This document shows, in pieces, positions 23,486-32,799 of a stretch of DNA of 64,000 bases. The notes beneath the pieces were generated by a model. It had not been told where the DNA came from and searched no databases. It worked only from the letters and a program-made list of their open reading frames with translations. The stretch is from NCBI RefSeq assembly GCF_003002815.1, contig NZ_PVTF01000004.1, positions 558,001 through 622,000 on the forward strand, in the 5' to 3' direction. The stretch's first letter is position 1, and every line of letters starts with the position of its first letter. This DNA is from Umezawaea tangerina (GTDB lineage: Bacteria; Actinomycetota; Actinomycetes; Mycobacteriales; Pseudonocardiaceae). The translations under genes were made by a program, and so were the position numbers.

Positions 23486-25998
23486 GCGGGCACCTCCCCG
23501 TCGGAGTCGGCCGTGTCGAAGGCGGGGAGCGCGATCACCATGGTGAGCCCGCCGCCGGGTGTGTCCTCGGCCCTGATGGTGCCGTTCATCGCCTCGGTGA
23601 ACCCCTTCGCCACGCTGAGCCCGAGCCCGACACCGGGTGAGGCGGCGCGGTCGCCCAGGCGCTGGAAGGGGGCGAACACCTCGTCCGCGGTGCCCCTGGG
23701 GAGGCCGCGGCCGTGGTCGACGACGCGCAGCTCGACGCGTTCGGCGTGCTCGCTGGCGCGGATGGCGACCTGGCCCCCACCGCCGTAGCGCAGGGCGTTG
23801 TCCACGACGTTCGCGACGACCCGCTCCAGCAGGCCGACGTCGGCGCGCACGGGCACCAGCTGCTCGTCCACGTCGACCTCGACGCGCCGCACGTCGTCCA
23901 CACCGGACAGCGCCCGCGCGACCACCTCGTCCAGCCCCACCGCGCGGAACAGCGGCCGCACCGCGCCGGTCGCGAGCCGCGAGGAGTCGAGCAGGTTGTC
24001 GATCAGGCCGGTGAGCCGGTCGGCCGACACCTCGACGGTCTCGTTCAGCTCGGCCACGTCCTCGTCGGACAGCCGCAGCTCCGGGTCGCGCAGGCTGCCG
24101 ATGGCGGCCTTGATGGACGTCAACGGGGTCCTCAGGTCGTGCCCGACGGCGGACAGCAGCGCGGTGCGCAGCTCGGTGCCCTCGGCCCGGCGCTGGGCGT
24201 CACGAGCCTGGTCGGCCATCCGCTGCTGCCGCAGGGCGAGCAGCGCCTGTCCGGCGGCGGCCTCCAGCACCCGGCGGTCGGACGCGGGCAGCGGCCTGCC
24301 GCGCAGCACCAGCCGGACGTCCGGGGTCACCGGGATGTCGACGTCGGGCTCGCAGTCGGCCACCACGCCGACGCTCTCCACCCGCGCCCAGTCGCCGTCG
24401 GTCCGCTCCAGCAGCACCACGGACGCGAGCCCGAAGTTCTCCCGGACCTTCTCCAGCAGCCGCACCAGCGGGTACGGGTTGGTGAGGACGGTCCGGGCGT
24501 AGGAGGCGAGCAGCGTGGCCTCGGTGCGGGCGCGGGCGGCCTGCTCGGCGCGGCGGGCGGCCCGGTCCACCACCAGCGCCACGGTCACGCCGACCACGAC
24601 CATCGCGACCAGCGTGACCACGTTCTGCTGGGTGTCCACGGTGAAGGTGAACAGCGGCGGCGTGAAGTAGAAGTTCAGCAGCAGCGCGGAGAACACGGCG
24701 GCGAACACCGCGGGGCCGAGCCCGCCGACGAGTGCGACGAGGACGGTGGCGAGGAAGTAGTCCACGACGTTGGTCGACTGGATCAGGTCGTCGCGCAGCC
24801 ACACGCCGATGGCCGTGGCGAGGATCGGCGCCAGCACCGCCAACGCCCACCCGGCCAGGCGCCGCGAGGTCCGCAGCGGGCTGCGCGCGACGGCCGCGCG
24901 CCAGCGGGAGCCGGACTGGTCGTGGGTGACCATGTGCACGTCGATCGGCCCGGACTCCTGGAGCACGGTCGCGCCGATGCCCTCGGAGAACAGCCGCGCC
25001 AGCCGGGTCCGCCGCGAGGTGCCGATCACCAGCTGGGTCGCGTTGGTGCCGCGGGCGAACTCCAGCAGCGCGCTCGGCACGTCGTCGCCGACGACGGTGT
25101 GGAACGTGGCCCCGACGTCCTTGGCGAGCCCGCGGTAGCGGGCGACGGCGGCGGGCGCGGCGCCCGCGAGCCCGTCGCCGCGCAGGATGTGCAGCACCTG
25201 GAGCTCGGCGCCGGCACGGGTCGCGACGCGGCGCGCGCGCCGGATCAGGGTCTCGCTCTCCTTGCCGCCGGTGATCGCGACGACGACCCGTTCGCGGGTC
25301 TCCCAGGTGTCGGTGATGCTCTGCTCGGCCCGGTACCGGCGCAGCGCCACGTCGACCTGGTCGGCGACCCAGAGCAGGGCGATCTCGCGCAGCGCGGTCA
25401 GGTTGCCGGGGCGGAAGTAGTTGCCCAGCGCGGCGTCGATCTTGCTCGCCGGGTACACGTTGCCGTGCGCGAGCCTGCGCCGCAGGGCCTCCGGGGTGAG
25501 GTCGACGAGCTCGATCTGCTCGGCGCGGCGCACGACCTCGTCGGGCACGGTCTCGCGCTGCGGCACGCCGGTGATGCGCTGCACGACGTCGTTGAGGCTC
25601 TCCAGGTGCTGCACGTTCACCGTGGACAGCACGTCGACGCCCGCCTCCAGCAGCTCCTCGACGTCCTCCCAGCGCTTGGCGTTGCGCGAGCCGGGGGCGT
25701 TGGTGTGCGCGAGCTCGTCGACCACCGCGACCTCGGGGTTCCTGGCGAGCAGCGCGTCGACGTCCATCTCCTCGACGTCGAGCCCGCGGTGCCGGAACTC
25801 CTTGCGCGGCAGCACGTCCAGGCCCGCGACGAGCTCGGCGGTCTTCTCCCGGCCGTGCGTCTCGACGAGCCCGACCACCACGTCGGTGCCGCGTTCGCGC
25901 CGCCGGTGCGCCTCGCCGAGCATGGCGAACGTCTTCCCGACACCCGGCGCGGCCCCGAGGTAGATGCGCAGCTCGCCGCGTCTGCGTCGATCGTCCAC
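23482..25998 (-). CDS. kdpD: Osmosensitive potassium-sensor histidine kinase KdpD
   Basis: The protein has 838 aa. The N-terminal KdpD domain carries Walker A GAAPGVGKT (15-23) and VVDELAHTNAPG, and is followed by a UspA-like domain (about 225-350). Four membrane helices (about 378-480), a GAF-like region and the HisKA/HATPase core with GHDLRTPLTS (phospho-His near 618) complete the family plan. The GTG at 25998 gives the standard start. It senses potassium and osmotic state at the membrane and phosphorylates KdpE. The upstream gene is an unrelated divergent MarR, so this is an orphan kdpDE pair within the window. Confidence 0.93.
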   Translation of the reverse strand: MDDRRRRGELRIYLGAAPGVGKTFAMLGEAHRRRERGTDVVVGLVETHGREKTAELVAGLDVLPRKEFRHRGLDVEEMDVDALLARNPEVAVVDELAHTNAPGSRNAKRWEDVEELLEAGVDVLSTVNVQHLESLNDVVQRITGVPQRETVPDEVVRRAEQIELVDLTPEALRRRLAHGNVYPASKIDAALGNYFRPGNLTALREIALLWVADQVDVALRRYRAEQSITDTWETRERVVVAITGGKESETLIRRARRVATRAGAELQVLHILRGDGLAGAAPAAVARYRGLAKDVGATFHTVVGDDVPSALLEFARGTNATQLVIGTSRRTRLARLFSEGIGATVLQESGPIDVHMVTHDQSGSRWRAAVARSPLRTSRRLAGWALAVLAPILATAIGVWLRDDLIQSTNVVDYFLATVLVALVGGLGPAVFAAVFSALLLNFYFTPPLFTFTVDTQQNVVTLVAMVVVGVTVALVVDRAARRAEQAARARTEATLLASYARTVLTNPYPLVRLLEKVRENFGLASVVLLERTDGDWARVESVGVVADCEPDVDIPVTPDVRLVLRGRPLPASDRRVLEAAAGQALLALRQQRMADQARDAQRRAEGTELRTALLSAVGHDLRTPLTSIKAAIGSLRDPELRLSDEDVAELNETVEVSADRLTGLIDNLLDSSRLATGAVRPLFRAVGLDEVVARALSGVDDVRRVEVDVDEQLVPVRADVGLLERVVANVVDNALRYGGGGQVAIRASEHAERVELRVVDHGRGLPRGTADEVFAPFQRLGDRAASPGVGLGLSVAKGFTEAMNGTIRAEDTPGGGLTMVIALPAFDTADSDGEVPA

Positions 25999-26317
25999 GC
26001 CGGTCAGTGTGCACGCTGGTGAACGTGGTTCCGCATGGACACACAGTGCCCCGGAGAATCACCCGATCGGGGATCGTTGACGGTGTCTTGACGACGTCGG
26101 CGGCGGAATTGACACGATTTTGACGGTCAGGGCGGCCTCATCCTGATGGCGGTAGCTCTCGGGACCCGGACCTGCAGCGTTACGACAAAGGTGTGGTGCG
26201 GTCGCGCAAGAGGACACTATTCGTCGATCAAGCTGGACACGAGTGGTGCGAAAGTGCGAATGTCCTGTCCGAATTCGGACAATCGCTCACCTCAGAGTGA
26301 GCACGCGGAGGACCGTT
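25999..26317. other. Divergent control region between kdpD and the MarR gene
   Basis: No gene was found in these 319 bases. The region contains TTGACA- and TTGACG-like hexamers around 26087-26124 that could be -35 boxes for either side, and a perfect 16-bp palindrome near the MarR gene. The rest shows nothing recognisable. Confidence 0.55.
26266..26281. promoter_or_regulatory. Perfect 16-bp palindrome, probable MarR operator
   Basis: TGTCCGAATTCGGACA is a perfect palindrome 36 bases upstream of the MarR start codon. MarR-family dimers bind such sites and usually repress their own gene, so autoregulation is the simplest reading. Confidence 0.6.
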
Positions 26318-26755
26318 ATGACCACCAGTGTGACCAACCAGGAAGCACTGCAACTCGTCGTGGCGGTGCACAGGTTGGTGAGGAGTCTCCGCCAGACGGC
26401 ATCCGTGCGGCGGCTGCAGCCGACCCAGATGCTCGTGCTGTCGGAGCTGGCGATGCACGGCCCGATGCGCATCGGCGAGATCGCGGTGCGGGCGCTGTGC
26501 TCGCAGCCCACCGCGACGACCGTCGTGACCGGCCTGGAGGCGGCCGGGTTCGTGCACCGGGAGCCCGACCCGGCCGACGGCCGCGCCACGATCGTGGAGC
26601 TGACCGGGTCCGGCCGGGAGACGATCATCTCGATGGCCCACGGCGAGGCCGAGCTGCTGTCCGACCGGCTCGCCCAGCTGACGCCCTCCGAGCAGGAGCT
26701 GCTGCTCGCCGCGACGCCACTGCTGCGCAGGCTCGGTGAGCCCGCGCAGCAGTGA
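26318..26755 (+). CDS. MarR-family transcriptional regulator
   Basis: The protein has 145 aa. The winged HTH spans about 35-105: LQPTQMLVLSELAMHGPMRIGEIA, then ALCSQPTATTVVTGLEAAGFVHRE as recognition helix, and the wing DPADGRATIVELTGSGRE with the family's D-x-R signature. The ATG at 26318 follows GGAGGA (26307-26312); a longer upstream frame lacks support. It is divergent from kdpD, with its likely operator in the gap, and is followed by a strong bidirectional terminator. Neither target nor ligand is evident. Confidence 0.9.
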   Translation: MTTSVTNQEALQLVVAVHRLVRSLRQTASVRRLQPTQMLVLSELAMHGPMRIGEIAVRALCSQPTATTVVTGLEAAGFVHREPDPADGRATIVELTGSGRETIISMAHGEAELLSDRLAQLTPSEQELLLAATPLLRRLGEPAQQ

Positions 26756-26760
26756 TGGAG

Positions 26761-26797
26761 CGGGTGAGCGGGACCCCCGACCGGTCCCGCTCACCCG
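26761..26797. terminator. Bidirectional terminator hairpin
   Basis: A perfect 15-bp stem (26761-26775 with 26783-26797) and a 7-base loop lie between two convergent genes, 5 bp after the MarR stop and 3 bp before the end of the minus-strand gene. Confidence 0.82.
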
Positions 26798-26800
26798 TGG

Positions 26801-27958
26801 TCACTTCGAGGTGGGCACCGTCGGCGGCGCCGAGGACCCGCTCGGGGGTGGCGCGACCGAGCCGGAGGGGTCCACCGAGGCGGAGGCCGAACCGGACGGC
26901 GACGCGGAGGGCGACGAGGGCCGGGCCGGGACGGCGACCGCGAACGGCACACCGGTGATCTCCTCGCACCTGCCGTTGTCGCTGTAGTCCACCCGCGGCC
27001 GCGGGTACCGGTTGTCGTCGCGGTCCCGGTAGTCCGGGCCGGGCCTGCCGCAGCCGTAGAACGTCGTCACGATGGGCTGGCCGTCCTCGTCGTAGAGGTA
27101 GACGTCGGTCAGCGGCCTGCCCTGCTGGTCGAACACGTAGATGTTGTTCGGCAGCGACGGCCGGGAGGGGATGTAGTCCTGGCTGGAGCGGCTGTACCCG
27201 CCGTTGGGGATGACGGAGCCGAGGATGTAGAGCAGCACCCCGGCGGCGAACGCGCCCGCGGGCAGGCTGACCCACAGCCAGCGGCGGTCCTCCTTCGCCT
27301 TGGGGCCCGACACCAGCGCGAGGCCCGCGAGCGCGAGGCCGATCAGGAAGACCGGCGACATGCCGTCGAGCACCAGGCCGGAGATCGCGATCAGCACGGC
27401 GCGCGCCAGCCACCAGGCGGGCTGCAACGACTTCAGGTACGCGATCGCCTTGGCGGCCTGCCCCTGCTCGGCCTGCTCCAGCGCCGAGCGCACCGCGGCC
27501 GTCTCCGGCAGGTCGCCGACCTGGCCGATCAGCTCGGCCTTGCGGTTGAGCAGGATGATCGCCCACACCACGAACACCGCGACCAGCAGCGCCAACGGGA
27601 ACCCGTCGCGCCCGCCGATGCCCATGCCGAACGCGGCGGCCGTGCCCGCGACCAGCGCCCAGAACGCGAACCGCGCGGCGAACACCGGTTTCTCCGGGAC
27701 CGCCACGGCGGCGACGGAGGCGGCGGGAGGGTAGCCGGCCGCGACGCGCAGCTCGTGGGCGTACGCCTCGGGCGTGCCCAGCCTCGTCGTCAGCGCCTCG
27801 GCGGAGAAGTCCTCGCCCAGCTCGTCGGCGACCTCGACCACGTGCGCGCCGGCGTCGTCCATGATCTCGGAGATCTCGACGTCCGGCAGGTCGGCGAGCG
27901 CCGCGCGCATCCTGTCCAGGTAGTCCTGGACCTCGGCGCGAGTGTGCGTGCTGCTCAT
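26801..27958 (-). CDS. HAAS-domain membrane protein, partner of PadR
   Basis: The protein has 385 aa. Residues 1-75 form a HAAS-type domain (EVQDYLDRMRAALADLP, then IMDDAGAHVVEVADELG) of the sort fused or linked to PadR regulators. About six hydrophobic helices follow (for example ALLVAVFVVWAIIL and VLIAISGLVLDGMSPVFLIGLALAGLAL). The C-terminal part is outside or loop-like with NNIYVFDQQGRPLTDVYLYDEDGQ, ending in a Ser/Pro/Ala-rich tail. The ATG overlaps the PadR stop (ATGA), so the two form a coupled pair. It probably senses or transports at the membrane; the exact role is unknown. Confidence 0.78.
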   Translation of the reverse strand: MSSTHTRAEVQDYLDRMRAALADLPDVEISEIMDDAGAHVVEVADELGEDFSAEALTTRLGTPEAYAHELRVAAGYPPAASVAAVAVPEKPVFAARFAFWALVAGTAAAFGMGIGGRDGFPLALLVAVFVVWAIILLNRKAELIGQVGDLPETAAVRSALEQAEQGQAAKAIAYLKSLQPAWWLARAVLIAISGLVLDGMSPVFLIGLALAGLALVSGPKAKEDRRWLWVSLPAGAFAAGVLLYILGSVIPNGGYSRSSQDYIPSRPSLPNNIYVFDQQGRPLTDVYLYDEDGQPIVTTFYGCGRPGPDYRDRDDNRYPRPRVDYSDNGRCEEITGVPFAVAVPARPSSPSASPSGSASASVDPSGSVAPPPSGSSAPPTVPTSK

Positions 27959-28278
27959 GCCACCACCCCCAGCAGGTCGTCGAGCGTGTGCGCGAACGAC
28001 CGCCATGTCCTTCCCGACTCGGCCAGGCGTTGCCGTCCCGGCTCGTTGAGGCTGTAGTACTTCCGGTGCGGGCCCTCTTCGCTCGGGACGACGTACGAGG
28101 TCAGCAGACCGGCGTTGTAGAGCCTGCGCAGAGTGCCGTAGACGGAGGCGTCCCCCACCTCGTCCAGACCTCCCGCGCGAAGTCTGCGCAGCACGTCGTA
28201 GCCGTACCCGTCCTCCGTGCGGAGCACCGCGAGGACGGCGAGGTCCAGCACCCCCTTCAACAACTGGCTTGTGTCCAT
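27955..28278 (-). CDS. PadR-family transcriptional regulator
   Basis: The protein has 107 aa. The winged helix is typical: LLKGVLDLAVLAVLRTEDGYGYDVLRRL, then VGDASVYGTLRRLYNAGLLTSY and the wing SEEGPHRKYYSLNEPGRQRL. It is short, without the C-terminal dimer helix of long PadRs. It overlaps the HAAS-domain membrane gene by 4 bases; such pairs are usually co-repressed by the PadR protein. An ACTAC/GTAGT inverted repeat upstream is a plausible operator. Confidence 0.9.
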   Translation of the reverse strand: MDTSQLLKGVLDLAVLAVLRTEDGYGYDVLRRLRAGGLDEVGDASVYGTLRRLYNAGLLTSYVVPSEEGPHRKYYSLNEPGRQRLAESGRTWRSFAHTLDDLLGVVA

Positions 28279-28306
28279 GCGGTTCTCCCCGGTGATGTGC
28301 CGTGAA

Positions 28307-28332
28307 CAGTACTACGGAATGCGCAGTAGTGT
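28307..28332. promoter_or_regulatory. Inverted repeat upstream of padR-like gene
   Basis: ACTAC (28311-28315) and GTAGT (28326-28330) are inverted around a 10-base spacer, about 30 bp before the PadR start. PadR sites often contain such half-sites (ATGTAG...). The assignment is positional. Confidence 0.45.
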
Positions 28333-28519
28333 CCACGGCGCAGCACCCTTCGGGTACGCGGTGGCGACGGCCGCGGCCGAGCAGCGCGCGGGCATCGCTT
28401 GCGGTGCAAGGACTTCCACCTCCGCACGCCCCCACCGGACCGCGCGGGACAGGTCGTAACGCCCGGCGCGAGGTCGGCGATCAAGGGGCCAAGTACGCCT
28501 CGCACGGAGGTCTCCACCC

Positions 28520-29743
28520 ATGGAAGTGTTGTCCGAGCTGGACGACGATCTGGTCGGCTGGCTGGTCGCAGGCGGCTCCGCCGTCGTCGCGCTGCTGTCC
28601 GGTCTGGTCGCGCGCCGCCGCGCCCGGCGCAGGAAGGCCCTGCGCGACCGGTCGGTCAAGGTCATGGTCGTCGGCCTGCCCGAGTCGGGGAAGACCGCGC
28701 TGCTGGCCAGCATGTTCCGCAGGCTCGCCTACGGCGGGCCGGACGGCGTGCTCGTGGAGACCGACCGGGCGACGACCGGCCAGCTGCTCGCGCTGACCAG
28801 GGCGATGGAGCACCGCGACGAGGAGGTGCCCGCCGGGACCCTGCTCGACGACACGACGAACTACGAGTTCACGTTCCTGGTCACCGACGACGGCGGCGGG
28901 CACGTGCGGCCGTGCGGGGTGAGCTACCTCGACTACGCGGGCGAGCACGCGGGACCGCTGGTCCGACCGGGCACGACCGAGCCCGCGCCGGAGGTGATGG
29001 CCGCCGCCGCGCGCAGCGACGTGCTGATGGGCATCCTGGACGGCCAGCGCGTGGTGCGGATGATGGAGGGCCAGGCGGACGAGGACTTCTTCACCGAGCT
29101 GGGGGACCTGATCCTGCTGCTGGCCAGGGCACCGCAGAAGGCCGCGCACCTGATCATCACCAAGTGGGACGTCGTGCACCCCCGGTTCAGCCTGGCCGAC
29201 GTCGTGGCGCGCCTCGACCTGTTCCCGCCGTTCCGCCAGTTCCGCGGCCACCGGCGGCACGGGGTGCTGCGGGTGATCCCGGTGAGCTCGTTCGGGATGA
29301 ACGGCTACCTGTTCCGGGACGCGGAGGGCGTGGTGTGCAAGAGCGGCAAGCCCGACCTGCACTGGGACCCCTACAACGTCGCCACCCCGCTCGCGTTCGC
29401 GCTGCGGGACGTGATGACCGGCAACACCAGCCGCGCGTCCGAGGGGCGCGCGAACCGCAGGCGGCGGGTGCGGGAGTTCTCGCACTTCTTCGTCGCGGTG
29501 GGCGCCCTGCTGGGCATGATCAGCGTTCAGGTGCCGCTGCTGTCGTTCGGCGCCGTCGAGTTCGTGCTCAAGCGCAACGGCCTCGCGGGCCTGGCCGCGG
29601 TCGCCGACCGCCCGCAGGAGGTCGAGGACCGGGTGCGGCGCCCCCAGCAGCGCAGCGTGCTGCGGGTGCTCAGCTTCCTCGACCGGCTGACGGCCAACGG
29701 CGCGTCGATCGAGCTGACGCAGTACCGCAGGAGCACGGTGTGA
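28520..29743 (+). CDS. Membrane-linked P-loop GTPase (DO-GTPase-like)
   Basis: The protein has 407 aa. An N-terminal membrane helix (about 11-30) is followed by RRRARRRK, then a GTPase core: P-loop GLPESGKT (52-59), SYLDYAGEH as a likely G3-region block and TKWD (214-217) as G4, the base-specificity motif. A second hydrophobic segment lies near 325-345. It resembles the TRAFAC-type double-GTPase (DO-GTPase2) domains described in actinobacterial conflict and regulatory systems; the match is by motif pattern only. The next gene starts in its stop codon and encodes a membrane partner. Confidence 0.7.
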   Translation: MEVLSELDDDLVGWLVAGGSAVVALLSGLVARRRARRRKALRDRSVKVMVVGLPESGKTALLASMFRRLAYGGPDGVLVETDRATTGQLLALTRAMEHRDEEVPAGTLLDDTTNYEFTFLVTDDGGGHVRPCGVSYLDYAGEHAGPLVRPGTTEPAPEVMAAAARSDVLMGILDGQRVVRMMEGQADEDFFTELGDLILLLARAPQKAAHLIITKWDVVHPRFSLADVVARLDLFPPFRQFRGHRRHGVLRVIPVSSFGMNGYLFRDAEGVVCKSGKPDLHWDPYNVATPLAFALRDVMTGNTSRASEGRANRRRRVREFSHFFVAVGALLGMISVQVPLLSFGAVEFVLKRNGLAGLAAVADRPQEVEDRVRRPQQRSVLRVLSFLDRLTANGASIELTQYRRSTV

Positions 29744-30813
29744 CGACCGCGTGGCCGTTCCTGGTCGGCCGGGCCCGCACCGCCGGGCACCGGGTCGTCG
29801 TGGCACCCGACTTCATGCTCAAGCAGGGCACCGCGTCCTCGTTGACGCGGATCTCGCGCGGCCCGGACACGCCCGAGGGCGAGGTGGTCGTGGACCTCGT
29901 GGAGGGCGGTCTGCTGGTCGTGTCCCGCGTGTTCGTGGGCGACCGCGCCGACTACGGCGTCGACGGGACCGGTCCGCTGCGCGACGGCAGCGGACGGGCG
30001 ATCCGGCTCACCGAGGGGCTCGTGGTCCGGGGGGACGCCCAGCTGGTGGCCGCGGCGGACCTGGCGCGCGGGCACGAGGTGGCGGCGGCGGCGTTCCGGC
30101 GGTTCTGGGACGGGGAGGACGACCACGAGGTCGAGGGCTCGACCGGGTTCCGGATCGGTCCCGGCGCGGAGCGCGGCGGGTCCGCGCCTCCGGCCGGTCG
30201 GACGTCCCGGCGGCTGCTCGGCGGGCTCGTGGCGCTCGGTGTGGTCGGCGCGGGCGCCTTCGGCGTGGTGCGGATGACCGGGGACGCTCCCCAGCAGGCC
30301 GTCGTCACGGTCACCCGGACCGCTTCCGCGCCCACGTCCACCGAGTGCGCCAAGCCCACAGCGTCGTGCCTGGTCTCCCCCACCGAGCTGGTCACCGCCG
30401 CCGCGGTGGTGATCGACGCCCCGAACGCCGTCGTGGGGCCGGGCGCGGACTGCGCGACCGACCGCGGCACGGGGTTGCGGGTGGTCTGGGCGAAGTCCGC
30501 GGGGAGCGTGCGGCTGGACTGGTCGGGCGCCGCCGACGGGCACGTCGACCTGACCGGTCGGCCCCGCGCGGAGCTGTCCGTGCGGACCGAGGGCGGTGTG
30601 GACGCGCTGGAGCTGGTGGTCGCCGACACGAAGGGCCACGAAGGGGTGAAAGCCCTCCCGCTGGCCGCGTTCGCCGGGAAGCAGACGGCGACCGTGGACC
30701 TGACGGGGATGCCGAACCTCGACCTGGCGTCCGTGCGCAGCGTCGGGCTGCGCTGGCCGCAGGGACGTGAGGACGGTTCGGGGATGTGCCTGGCGGGTGT
30801 GGCCTTCAGGTGA
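29740..30813 (+). CDS. Single-pass membrane partner of the GTPase
   Basis: The protein has 357 aa. The GTG overlaps the GTPase stop (GTGTGA). Residues 1-120 form a cytoplasmic domain ([20 protein letters not shown], then [20 protein letters not shown]) without a known name. A transmembrane helix lies at about 155-178, followed by a Thr/Ser linker and an outer domain of about 160 residues with cysteines at CAKP, CLVS, CATD and CLAG, probably two disulfides. The strict coupling suggests it anchors or signals to the GTPase. It overlaps the convergent end of mutM by 8 bases. Function is unknown. Confidence 0.65.
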   Translation: MTTAWPFLVGRARTAGHRVVVAPDFMLKQGTASSLTRISRGPDTPEGEVVVDLVEGGLLVVSRVFVGDRADYGVDGTGPLRDGSGRAIRLTEGLVVRGDAQLVAAADLARGHEVAAAAFRRFWDGEDDHEVEGSTGFRIGPGAERGGSAPPAGRTSRRLLGGLVALGVVGAGAFGVVRMTGDAPQQAVVTVTRTASAPTSTECAKPTASCLVSPTELVTAAAVVIDAPNAVVGPGADCATDRGTGLRVVWAKSAGSVRLDWSGAADGHVDLTGRPRAELSVRTEGGVDALELVVADTKGHEGVKALPLAAFAGKQTATVDLTGMPNLDLASVRSVGLRWPQGREDGSGMCLAGVAFR

Positions 30814-31693
30814 CCCGGCGCGCGGGGCGGGGCTTCGGCTGGCAGACCGGGCAGGAGAAGGAGGAGCGGTTCATGAACGGCTCCCGCACGATCACCGCGC
30901 CGCAGCGCCGGCACGGCTCGCCCTCCTGGCCGTAGACGGCGAGGGAGCGGTCGAAGTAGCCGGACTGGCCGTTCACGTTGACGTACAGGGCGTCGAACGA
31001 GGTGCCGCCCTGGCCCAGTGCCTCGTTCATGACCTCGGTGGCGTGCACGAGGAGCTCGGCCGCCTGCGCCTTGGTGAGCTTGTCGGTGGGGCGCAGGCCG
31101 TGCAGGCGGGTGCGCCACAGCGACTCGTCGGCGTAGATGTTGCCGACGCCGGAGACCAGGGTCTGGTCGAGGAGTGCGCGTTTGACCTCGGTGCGCTTGG
31201 CGCGCAGCGCGCGCACGGCGGCCGCAGCGTCGAAGGCGGGGTCCATGGGGTCGCGGGCGATGTGCGCGACGGGTTCGGGGAGGCGGGTGCCGTCGACCTC
31301 GACGATGTCGGAGAGGGCGAGGCCGCCGAAGGTGCGCTGGTCCACGAAGCGGAGCTCGGGGCCGTCGTCGGCGAAGGAGATGCGGACGCGGAGGTGCTTC
31401 TCGTCCGGGCTGCCGGGCTGCTGGACCAGCATCTGGCCGCTCATGCCCAGGTGGGCCAGCATGGCTTCGCCGTCACCGGTGCCGGGGCCGTCGAGGTCGA
31501 CCCACAGGTACTTGCCGCGCCTGCGGGCGGCGACCATGCGCTGCCCGGCGAGGCGTGCGGAAAAATCCGCCGCACCGGGTAGGTGGCGGCGGATCGCTCT
31601 CGGGTGCAGCACGTCGACGGCCGAGATGACCCGGCCGGCGACGTGGGCGTCCAGGCCGCGGCGAACGACCTCTACTTCAGGGAGTTCGGGCAC
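30806..31693 (-). CDS. mutM: Formamidopyrimidine-DNA glycosylase
   Basis: The protein has 295 aa and removes 8-oxoguanine and formamidopyrimidines, then cleaves the strand. The start [13 protein letters not shown] carries the catalytic Pro2 and Glu3. RRGKYLWV supplies the catalytic lysine (Lys at the 57-60 region), [14 protein letters not shown] is the helix-2-turn-helix, and [13 protein letters not shown]...SCPVCQ is the C-terminal zinc finger. The GTG start lies 21 bases after the stop of an 82-aa gene. It ends the rpmF-rnc operon. Confidence 0.96.
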   Translation of the reverse strand: MPELPEVEVVRRGLDAHVAGRVISAVDVLHPRAIRRHLPGAADFSARLAGQRMVAARRRGKYLWVDLDGPGTGDGEAMLAHLGMSGQMLVQQPGSPDEKHLRVRISFADDGPELRFVDQRTFGGLALSDIVEVDGTRLPEPVAHIARDPMDPAFDAAAAVRALRAKRTEVKRALLDQTLVSGVGNIYADESLWRTRLHGLRPTDKLTKAQAAELLVHATEVMNEALGQGGTSFDALYVNVNGQSGYFDRSLAVYGQEGEPCRRCGAVIVREPFMNRSSFSCPVCQPKPRPARRVT

Positions 31694-31714
31694 GACTCGG
31701 GGTTCGAACTGGGC

Positions 31715-31963
31715 TCAGGCGTCGACCTGGGCGTCCTCGGAGGCTTCAGCCGCACGGGCGGCCTCGAGCTCCTCCAGGGCTTCCAGGTCCTCGTACGCGG
31801 CGGCCTGCGGCTTGGTGGGCTTGAGCATCCACCCGCCTGCCTGGGCGGTGTCGCGGACGAGCACCAGCCCCTGGATGCCCCCGCTGCGCACAGCGCTCAG
31901 CGGGCGCGAGGGGCGGTTGGCGGAACGTGCGCGTCGGTTGGTGCGGACGTTGGTGGCGTACAT
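31715..31963 (-). CDS. Small conserved protein between rnc and mutM
   Basis: The protein has 82 aa. A basic N-terminus (NVRTNRRARSANRPSRPL) leads to IQGLVLVRDTAQAGGWMLKPTKPQAAAYEDLEALEEL and an acidic tail. It lies 5 bases after rnc and 21 bases before mutM, so it is translated from the same message. The charge split suggests an RNA- or protein-binding adaptor, but no domain is recognised. Confidence 0.72.
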   Translation of the reverse strand: MYATNVRTNRRARSANRPSRPLSAVRSGGIQGLVLVRDTAQAGGWMLKPTKPQAAAYEDLEALEELEAARAAEASEDAQVDA

Positions 31964-31968
31964 CGGCG

Positions 31969-32772
31969 TCAGTCTTCCTCGGTGGGTGAGGTCTCGGATG
32001 AAGCCGAGTTACCAGCATGCCCGTTCTCGGCCGCGCCCGCTTCTCGATCAGCGCCAGCCCGTTCCGACAACACGCGATAGGCGGCCGCGGCCGCCTTCTG
32101 CTCGGCTTCCTTCTTGGTGCGACCATCGCCTGAGCCGTAGGAGTTGCTCGCCACGACCACGGTCGCGGTGAACTCCTTGCGGTGATCCGGACCCTGGTCG
32201 TCCACCCGGTACTCGGGCACTCCAAGGCCTGCTGAGGCGGTGAGTTCCTGAAGGCTGGTCTTCCAGTCGAGGCCTGCGCCGCGCAACGGCGCCTCTGCCA
32301 GCAACGGGTCGAACAGCCTGTGCACAAGTTTGCGCGCGGTATCGATACCGTATTCCAGGTACACCGCGCCGATGACGGCTTCGAGGCCGTCGGCGAGGAT
32401 GCTCGCCTTGTCCCTGCCGCCGGTCAGCTCTTCCCCGCGACCGAGGAGCAGGTAGCCGCCCAGTCCGTCCTCGCCCAGCGTTCGGGCGACGCCCGCCAGT
32501 GCGTGCATGTTGACCACGCTGGCGCGGAGCTTGGCGAGCTGCCCCTCGGGCAGATCGGGGTGGGTGTTGTAGAGGTGATCGGTGACGATGAGCCCCAGGA
32601 CTGCGTCGCCCAGGAACTCGAGCCGTTCGTTCGGCGGCAAGCCGCCGTTCTCGTAGGCATAGGAACGATGTGTCAAGGAGAGCACGAGGAGCTCGGCGTC
32701 CAGTTGGACGCCGAGCGCTTCGAGCAACGGGGCGCGATCGGCGGACCGATCACGCGACGACCTACCCCCCAC
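31969..32772 (-). CDS. rnc: Ribonuclease III
   Basis: The protein has 267 aa and cuts double-stranded RNA in rRNA and mRNA processing. [13 protein letters not shown] (about 48-60) is the signature, with catalytic acidic residues; [16 protein letters not shown] carries the second acidic pair. A dsRNA-binding domain (about 165-240) ends with [17 protein letters not shown] polar 25-residue tail follows. The start is GTG, 27 bases after rpmF. Order and spacing are those of the actinobacterial rpmF-rnc-mutM cluster. Confidence 0.96.
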   Translation of the reverse strand: MGGRSSRDRSADRAPLLEALGVQLDAELLVLSLTHRSYAYENGGLPPNERLEFLGDAVLGLIVTDHLYNTHPDLPEGQLAKLRASVVNMHALAGVARTLGEDGLGGYLLLGRGEELTGGRDKASILADGLEAVIGAVYLEYGIDTARKLVHRLFDPLLAEAPLRGAGLDWKTSLQELTASAGLGVPEYRVDDQGPDHRKEFTATVVVASNSYGSGDGRTKKEAEQKAAAAAYRVLSERAGADREAGAAENGHAGNSASSETSPTEED

Positions 32773-32799
32773 GGTTCGCCGCTACCTTCGCCAGGAGAC

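Noticed and set aside
26146-26739. 197-aa frame overlapping the MarR gene
   Set aside because: It is a shadow frame of the MarR gene; the Arg-rich translation lacks domains.
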